DNA from: Parvularia atlantis
Taxonomy: Eukaryota > Opisthokonta > Rotosphaerida
Direction: 5' to 3'
DNA length: 13,798 nucleotides
Assembly (NCBI GenBank): GCA_943704415.1
Contig: CALSCO010000051.1
Location: forward strand, 1 to 13,798
Shown here: piece by piece, positions 8,206 through 13,798 of the stretch
How positions within the stretch are numbered: position 1 is the first letter of the stretch
Layout: each line of letters begins with the position of its first letter
Notes under the pieces: generated by a model
Seen by the model: the letters and a program-made list of their open reading frames with translations, nothing else
Databases searched by the model: none
Told to the model about the DNA's origin: nothing
Position numbers and translations under genes: made by a program

Positions 8206-9919
8206 ATGCGTCTGCACGTGACCTGCATCGTCCTGGTCACTGTTCTCGTGGCGGCGGCGGCGGCGACGGCGGCGCTCGACCCGGCGGCGTCGCTGCGCGT
8301 GCGCGACGCGGATGCGCTGGTGGCGCAGCCGGCGGTGCGGCGTGTCGTCGATCGCTTCGCGGCGGCGCACCCGGCGGCGCTGGCCGAGCTTGAGGTGCGC
8401 GTCCCCCCCCCCCCGCAAAGTCAACAACTGATCGCGGGGCGGCAGACGCTGCTGGACGAGACGGCGGCGCGCGTGACGGCCGATGGCGTGCTCACGGTCG
8501 AGGCGCTTGTGCTGTTCAACGTGCTGTACGGCCTGCACCGCGCGCACCCGGACCGCTTCGCCTACACGGGCCCCGCCGAGCCGTGGGGCGTCGTGCTCGC
8601 GGACGGCCACGCCGGCGTCATGACCCTCGACGACTCGGCGCTGCTCTCGGCCGCGCTGCACCAGACGCCGCGCGATGCCGTCGAGCCCGTCGAACTGCCC
8701 GGGCCGGTGCGCGCCGCTCCGTTGTGCCATGGGGGGTAGCTCACGCGCCCAGAGCAGGACCTGACGCTCAGCGACGAGCGCTTTGTCAAGCTCAACGAGA
8801 CCGCGTCGCGCTGCAACATCACCGGCAACAACGTGCAGGTGCGCGATCTGCTGCTGCAGCCTCGTGCACGGTTGCTCATGCGGTGCGCGCAAACAGTGCT
8901 CGCGCCAGTCGTTCTTCATCTTCACGGGCCTCGAGAACCGCGAGGTCTTGTGCGTTCCGCCCGCTCGTTCCCCCCTCACTGGCTGCGCGCACTCACCGTT
9001 CCCCGTCCACACCAGCTACCAGATCCCGCTCGGCCCGCGCCCGCCCGCGGGCTGGCCCGTCGCCGTGCACTACCAGGGCTCGTTCGCCTCGCCCAAGTAC
9101 TTTTCGTGGAATGCGTACCTCAACTACCCCTTTGGTGCGGTGCACTCGCCCCGGCTGCGCGCGTATGCTGACCGACTGCGCGCAGGCGCCTACTACCAGA
9201 CCGCAACGATCAAGGAGCTGCTGGACCGCGGCTACGTCGTGATTACGCCCGAGTGCCACTTCAACGGCTTCTGGTTCTGGGACACGAATGTGCCGATCTT
9301 CAAGGACTTTTGGGTGCGCCACCGTGCCCAGCCTGAGCGTGTGCACGGCTGACGGACGGGAGGGCGCGCGCAGGACCTGACGCTGGACGACCGCCTGATC
9401 GAGCGCCTGATCGACGAGATGTACAACGAGTTTGGCAAGTTTGGCAAGGTCGACCGCACGCGCATCTACGCCACGGGCATCTCGTCGGGTGGCTATATGA
9501 CCTCGCGCATGGCCGTGTCGTACAACGTGCATGCGCCGCTGCCCGTGCGCTGGCGGCCACTGACTCAAGGGCGGGCGTAGGGCGTGTTCAAGGCGCTGGC
9601 GGTGCACTCGGGCTCGTACGCGACGTGCGCCGGCGTGCTCTGCAGCGTCCCTCGCCTGCCGGACGACCACCCGCCGACGCTGTTTGCGCACGGCGGCAGT
9701 GACCTGATCGTCCCGCCGGTGCGCCCCACCCCCGCCCTGTCCGCCGCACCTCACCCGCCGCCGCCGCGCGTACGCGTGCAGTATACGATGGAGCTGTACG
9801 CGGATCAGATGGCGGCGCAGCGCCTCAAGTACGCCATCGTCATCAACGACCGGGCCAGCCACGAGTGGCTGCCCGAGTCGGTCACGGCCGTGCCGGACTG
9901 GTTCGACGCGCACCCGTGA
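8206..9919 (+). CDS. Secreted alpha/beta-hydrolase, esterase or PHB-depolymerase-like
   Basis: Exons: 8206-8394, 8446-8706, 8758-8838, 8897-8949, 9016-9134, 9186-9313, 9374-9526, 9581-9718, 9782-9919, giving 419 aa. A signal peptide is clear: MRLH, then a hydrophobic stretch VTCIVLVTVLVAAAAATAA. The catalytic triad is readable: Ser314 in the nucleophile elbow TGISSGGYMTSRM, Asp369 in FAHGGSDLIVPP, and His401 in ASHEWLPE. The upstream block WPVAVHYQGSFAS fits an oxyanion-hole strand. The N-terminal 170 residues are not recognised. The overall pattern resembles the secreted esterase/polyhydroxyalkanoate depolymerase group; the substrate cannot be read from sequence. Intron 1 (8395-8445) contains a run of 12 C. 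Seven of the eight introns are multiples of three. The stop lies 37 bp before the second copy of the dispersed repeat. Confidence 0.87.
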
Positions 9920-9956
9920 CGCTGTTGCTGCGCCTGCAGTTGTGTTTGACCCGAAA

Positions 9957-10198
9957 GCACCCTTGCGGTCTGTTCCCAGTGACGAGTGCATGATCAGCAG
10001 ACGTCGGTCAGGGCAAACTGAGTGAACGCCAGAGCACTGGCTTTACATCGTCTCCCTGACCACTCGCAAGCACGCCCGCCTCCACAAAGACGCCCGCGCC
10101 ACTCGCAGACGCACCCGCAGCCACGCGCGCTTTCGCAAAGACGCGAACTCAGCACATACGTACCAACGCCTTCGGCATTCAACCCCTAATTGTGCTGT
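9957..10198 (+). repeat. Dispersed repeat, copy B (between hydrolase and CBS)
   Basis: This is the longer form of the repeat at 161-306 and fills most of the 348-bp gap between the hydrolase stop and the CBS start. Blocks absent from copy A are 21 bp flanked by gca, 51 bp flanked by direct copies of aaagacgc, and about 30 bp following ctcagc. The remaining core, about 110 bp, is identical to copy A. The repeat ends about 70 bp before the CBS ATG, so it probably includes promoter or leader sequence. Bases 9920-9956 hold nothing I recognise. Confidence 0.9.
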
Positions 10199-10267
10199 GA
10201 GGCATCAGACAGCCACGTGTCATTTGTTCTCACGCCTTCACCTCGACGCGCCGGGCAGCAGCCTCCG

Positions 10268-12638
10268 ATGGCACCGAAGGGCACGAAGCGCAAGGCGGAC
10301 GAGGCCGTGGCCGACGCCACCGCCACCACGGCGCGGCCGTACGCGCACCGCGAGGGCGAGGGCCCGTCCAAGTGCACGTGGCACGCGGGCGCGGACAAGC
10401 GCAGCAGCCCGCACCACGTCCTCCCGCTGTGCGCCTCCGCGGTCCCACGCGCCGCAGCTGTGCCTCACGTGCGCGCGCGCGCTCACGCCGCGCACAGCAA
10501 GCCCGAGCCCAAGATCCTCAGCACGATCCTCGAGCACATCGGCAACACGCCGCTCGTGCGCCTCAACAAGATCCCGCAGGCCGAGGGCGTGCAGTGCGAG
10601 ATGCGTGCGTCGCGCGTTAGTGATCCGCACCCGCGGCCCGCACGCTAAGCGCGGCGCACAGTCGCCAAGTGCGAGTTCTTCAATGCCGGCGGATCGCTCA
10701 AGGACCGCATCGGCCGCCGCATGATCGAGGAGGCCGAGCGCGAGGGCCGCATCACCCCGGGCGTCACGACCATCATCGAGCCCACGTCGGGTGCGTCCCG
10801 TCGTCCGCCTCTACTTTCCCCGGCTGACGACGCCGTTGCCGCGATCAGGCAACACCGGCATCGGCCTTGCGCTCACCGCCGCCGTCAAGGGCTACAAGTG
10901 CATCATCACCCTGCCCGAGAAGATGAGCCAGGAGAAGGCACGCCCCTCCGCTCTGCGTGCTCGCCCGCTGCTGATCGACCCCAAACGAAGGTCAACGTGC
11001 TCAAGGCCCTCGGCGCCGACATCATCCGCACGCCGACCGAGGCCGCGTGGGGTGCGCGCGCTTGATCCGCCGCTTCTTGCCTCGCTCACGCGGCGCGCAC
11101 GCGGCAGATGCGCCCGAGAGCCACATCGGCGTCGCGCGCCGGCTCAACAAGGAGATCCCGAACTCGATCATCCTTGACCAGTACGGCAACCCCAACAACC
11201 CGCTCGCGCACTACGACACGACGGCCGAGGAGCTGATCCAGCAGTGCGACGGCAAGGCACGGCGTTGGGCTGCGTGTCTGGCCGTCTAGCTGAGCGCCGT
11301 GCGTGCGCACAGATCGACATGATTGTGATCAGCGCCGGCACGGGCGGCACCATCACTGGCATCGCGCGCAAGTTCCGCGAGAAGCTGCCCAGCTGCCTGG
11401 TGCCGCGCCGTGCCGCACTCGCCGCGCCAGACACTCCTCACAACCAATCGCGCAGATCGTCGGCGTCGACCCGGTTGGCTCGATCCTGGCCGAACCGGCG
11501 GAGCTCAACACCTCCACGGGCTCGTACAAGGTCGAGGGCATCGGCTACGACTTTATCCCGAGTGCGCCTGCTGCGCCACTCGGTTGCACGGCTGACGCGC
11601 GCGTCTGCTGCAGACGTGCTTGAGCGCTCGCTCGTGGACCGCTGGGTCAAGTCGGACGACAAGGTCTCGTTCACGCTCGCGCGCCGTCTGATGCGCGAGG
11701 AGGGCCTGCTGTGTGGTGCGTTGCGTTTGCTGCGTCCGCCCAACGCCGTGCTGACGTGTGCCCGCGCGCGCAGGCGGCTCGTGCGGCGCGACGCTGCAGG
11801 GCGCGCTCGAGGCCGCCAAGTCGCTCAAGGCCGGCCAGCGCTGCGTGCTCATCCTGGCCGACTCGGTGCGCAATTACATGACCAAGTTTCTCAAGTGCGT
11901 GCGCGCATGTGCGCTATGGTCGTCACTGACGGCGAGCGGCAGCGACGATTGGATGCGGGACAACGGCTTCCTGGCCGCGGCGCCGGCGACGCAGGTGCCG
12001 AGCAACCCGCAGCCGCTGCCGGGCATGGTGCGGCCGTCCGGCCCGCGTGCTGGTGCAGCCGTCTTACGCACTGGCCGCAGCCCGAGAAGGACTTTGACCC
12101 GTTCCAGGGCGCGACCATCGCCAACCTCAAGCTGCCGACGGCCGTGACGGTCGCGCCCGAGGCCACCGTCAAGGACGCCGTCGCGATCATGCAAGAGAAG
12201 GGTGCGCGCACTCGCGTGTTTGCTCACAGCGCTCGCTCACTGACAGCTGCACAGGCTTCGACCAGCTGCCCGTCGTCAAGGGCGGCAAGCCTCTCGGCCT
12301 GGTCACGCTCGGCAACCTGCTCTCGCGTGTGTCGTCTGGCCGGCTGCAGTTCACCGACTCGGTCTCGACGGGCGAGGGCCTGTTCCAGTTTGCCAAGAAG
12401 AAGAAGGAGGCGTACCAGCCGATCACGGTGCGTTCGCGCGCGTGCGCCAACAGCGCGTGAGGGTGCTGACCGGGCGCTGCAGCCCGCGACGCCCCTGCGC
12501 TCGCTCTCGCACTTTTTCGACGAGAACTCGATCGCGTTCGTGACGGCCGACGAGGCCGCGGGCGGCGGCCTGCTCGCGGTCGTGACCAAGATCGACCTGC
12601 TCACGTACCTGATGGCCCACCCCGTCGCCGCGGCCTGA
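10268..12638 (+). CDS. CBS: Cystathionine beta-synthase, heme-type, with CBS pair
   Basis: Exons: 10268-10428, 10498-10604, 10662-10790, 10849-10937, 10991-11051, 11108-11256, 11313-11399, 11456-11561, 11614-11715, 11774-11894, 11943-12027, 12081-12201, 12255-12427, 12483-12638; 548 aa. PLP enzyme joining serine and homocysteine to cystathionine in transsulfuration. Schiff-base lysine is Lys103 in [19 protein letters not shown] and GTGGTITG (241-248) bind PLP. CTW at Cys36 and PHH at His49 align with human heme ligands Cys52 and His65, with the same Cys-to-His and His-to-Lys spacing. The human CxxC disulfide motif is not kept (LPSC). The C-terminal regulatory half has two CBS motifs ([18 protein letters not shown]) and ends [12 protein letters not shown], keeping the T-x-x-D pattern of the human SAM site. 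Introns 10938-10990 and 11257-11312 have GC donors. ATG 10268 has context ccgATGG; the open frame upstream of it has no ATG. Confidence 0.97.
10938..10990 (+). other. GC-AG intron 4 of CBS
   Basis: The junction is GAGAAG|gcacgc ... cgaag|GTCAAC, 53 nt. Removing it restores the conserved [15 protein letters not shown]. No GT donor nearby keeps the frame. Confidence 0.85.
11257..11312 (+). other. GC-AG intron 6 of CBS
   Basis: The junction is GGCAAG|gcacgg ... gcgcacag|ATCGAC, 56 nt. Removing it restores [18 protein letters not shown], matching the family. The intron contains an in-frame stop (gtctag). Confidence 0.88.
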
Positions 12639-12697
12639 AGCGTCAGTGAGCGAACGAACGAGACCGTGTGGTGGCGAACGATGACCCGCTTTCCAGC

Positions 12698-13443
12698 ATG
12701 GCCAATGGTAGTGCGACGTACGCGCCGGCGATAGGCGACTGACGCCCGCTCGCAGGCTCGGCGGCGCGAGCGTCGTACCGCTCCACGGCCGCCTTTGCGA
12801 CGACGCCGCGCGTGGCGATGACGATGGCCGTGATGCTGCCGTGCGGGCCCGGCGGCGGCGCGGACAGCGGCGTTGGCGCGCTGCTCGATGGCGGCGAGAA
12901 CGACGGATGGCGCCTAGACTCGCCGGTCGAGCCCGTGTTTGCTTCGGCCGCGGTGTTTGCGAGCGCGCGCGTGGCCTCGCTCGAGTGCATGTGCTGGTGC
13001 GTGCGCAATGCTGCAGTCGATCGCGGTCGCTCACGCTTGCGCAGCGACGAGGGCGGGCTCAGCAGCTGCTCGTGCGCGTGCCACGCGTGCGAGGCGCCCG
13101 CCGGGCCCGTCGACATCGTGCACGAGCCCGGGCGGGCGCACCTGCTGGACGACGCCGACGCGATGGACCACGACCGCGACCGCGACCGCGTCCGCGCCAT
13201 CGGTGCCGTACCTTGCACGTGCTGCAAACGCGCTGATAGCGCCCGTGCAACGCAGACGTCCGCTCGTGCTCGCCGCTGCTCAAGCGCGCCGTGCACGCCG
13301 ACGCCGCCTCGACCAGCGCGATCACCAAGCGCCCGCGCCTGCCGTCGCCACTGCCGACCGCCGCAGACGACGACGCGCTCGCCACGCCACTCGACACCGA
13401 CGCGCTCGCGATGGCCGGCATCTCGGGGCGCTGCCTGCGGTGA
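12698..13443 (+). CDS. Small Cys-rich protein of unknown function
   Basis: Exons: 12698-12707, 12756-12996, 13045-13202, 13256-13443, giving 198 aa ending in TGA. I do not recognise it. Visible features are a hydrophobic stretch near the start (VAMTMAVMLPCGPG), an acidic Gly-rich segment, two Cys clusters (LECMCCDEGG and CSCACHACEAP), a short Asp/Arg repeat (DHDRDRDRVR), and a basic ITKRPRLPSP that resembles a nuclear localisation signal. Introns of 48, 48 and 53 bp have GT donors (gtagtg, gtgcgt, gtgccg), branch-like ctgac, ctcac and ctgat, and CAG ends, which favours this strand over the long antisense frame. The start is 60 bp after the CBS stop. The Cys clusters could bind metal, but the spacing fits no finger I know. 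The last exon may splice onward instead of ending at 13443. Confidence 0.5.
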
Positions 13444-13798
13444 TCCGTAGCCGCACCGATAGTGAAGCGCACTTGTCGCGGAACTGTTTCAGATGGCGCC
13501 GATCTTGGCCGTTCGGCGGTCGCCGCCCTCACCACGCCCGTCGCGCCGCCCGTCGCCGCCGCACGGCAGGCTGCTGACACGGCGCCTGGCTGCGCAGACG
13601 ACGCTGCACGGCTGCATCAACGAGTTCATGCGAGCAGCCTGGTGCCAGCCAGAGTATCATGACGCGTCATGATGTAGCACGTGCTGTTGGCGCCACCGCG
13701 GTGCGGCGTCGCCCGCATCGTTCCGACACGCTGCTGCCGGCGCCACAGCTTTGCCGCCCACCACCGGCGCGCTGGCACAGCGCAGAAAGAGCAGCGTA
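13444..13798 (+). other. 355-bp right edge, no fixed gene
   Basis: No gene can be settled. Plus-strand frames look partly coding in two phases: GADLGRSAVAALTTPVAPP near 13498, and TLHGCINEFMRAAWCQPEY ending at TGA 13668. They could be joined by a 58-bp intron ending gctgcgcag at 13597, whose middle contains gctgac. They may be a further exon pair of the upstream orphan or a separate small gene. The donor needed to connect them to 13443 gives the wrong phase. Confidence 0.25.
13656..13673. promoter_or_regulatory. Perfect 18-bp palindrome around TGACGCGTCA
   Basis: atcatgacgcgtcatgat equals its own reverse complement. The core holds ACGCGT, the Mlu1 cell-cycle-box sequence known from fungi, inside TGA...TCA half-sites like those bound by bZIP factors. 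A dimeric regulator site is plausible; the function is inferred from symmetry only. Confidence 0.5.

Noticed and set aside
8401-8414. Frameshift at the poly-C run in the hydrolase
   Set aside because: The run lies inside a well-formed 51-nt intron, so it does not affect the reading frame.
7807-9012. 401-codon open frame on the minus strand
   Set aside because: Only its last part (8172-7853) is real, as OTU1 exon 1. The rest is antisense to the hydrolase and open because of high GC.
8993-9991. 332-codon open frame on the minus strand
   Set aside because: It is antisense to hydrolase exons with clear catalytic motifs, and its own translation is low-complexity Arg/Ala/Val.
10190-10267. Upstream extension of CBS from a TTG codon
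   Set aside because: There is no ATG in it and it overlaps the dispersed repeat. ATG 10268 fits the heme domain start.
11244-12638. 464-codon open frame on the plus strand
   Set aside because: It reads through introns in mixed frames. The spliced CBS model explains the conserved motifs.
12643-13296. 217-codon open frame on the minus strand
   Set aside because: Three intron signals lie on the plus strand. The minus product is Ser/Arg/Ala-rich without motifs.

Overview
The window is nuclear DNA from a GC-rich, gene-dense and very intron-rich eukaryote, probably unicellular. No bacterial signals are seen. Nearly every gene is cut into short exons by introns of about 47-76 bp, most often 50-58. 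Typical introns have a GTGCGT/GTGCGC donor, a CTGAC/CTCAC/CTAAC branch-like motif and a CAG acceptor. I could phase 53 such introns. The joined exons restore family-typical proteins: the cystathionine beta-synthase model gives 548 aa, close to the 551 aa of the human enzyme. That enzyme carries the heme-ligand Cys/His pair of the animal-type form, which argues against a yeast. I cannot name the taxon from sequence alone.

Layout, left to right: a dispersed repeat (161-306); AFG1, a mitochondrial AAA+ ATPase (412-2257, +); a 21-exon ankyrin-repeat/coiled-coil protein (6350-2485, -), convergent with AFG1; a poorly resolved small + strand gene (about 6473-7055); OTU1/YOD1 deubiquitinase (8172-7114, -); a secreted alpha/beta-hydrolase (8206-9919, +), whose start codon lies only 33 bp from that of OTU1; a second copy of the dispersed repeat (9957-10198); cystathionine beta-synthase (10268-12638, +); and a small Cys-rich orphan (12698-13443, +). 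The last 355 bp hold a perfect 18-bp palindrome and no gene I can fix.

Most genes are unrelated housekeeping genes and form no pathway. The most unusual element is the ankyrin gene. Eight consecutive 99-nt exons each encode one 33-residue repeat. They are separated by seven near-identical 51-nt phase-1 introns, so the duplicated unit is a 150-bp exon-plus-intron cassette. Variation between copies is concentrated at exposed positions that contact ligand in ankyrin folds, and the protein continues into coiled coils, a hydrophobic helix region and an unrecognised C-terminus. Other points of interest are three GC-AG introns sharing an AG|GCACG donor, and the dispersed repeat upstream of both AFG1 and CBS whose copies differ by discrete deletion-like blocks.
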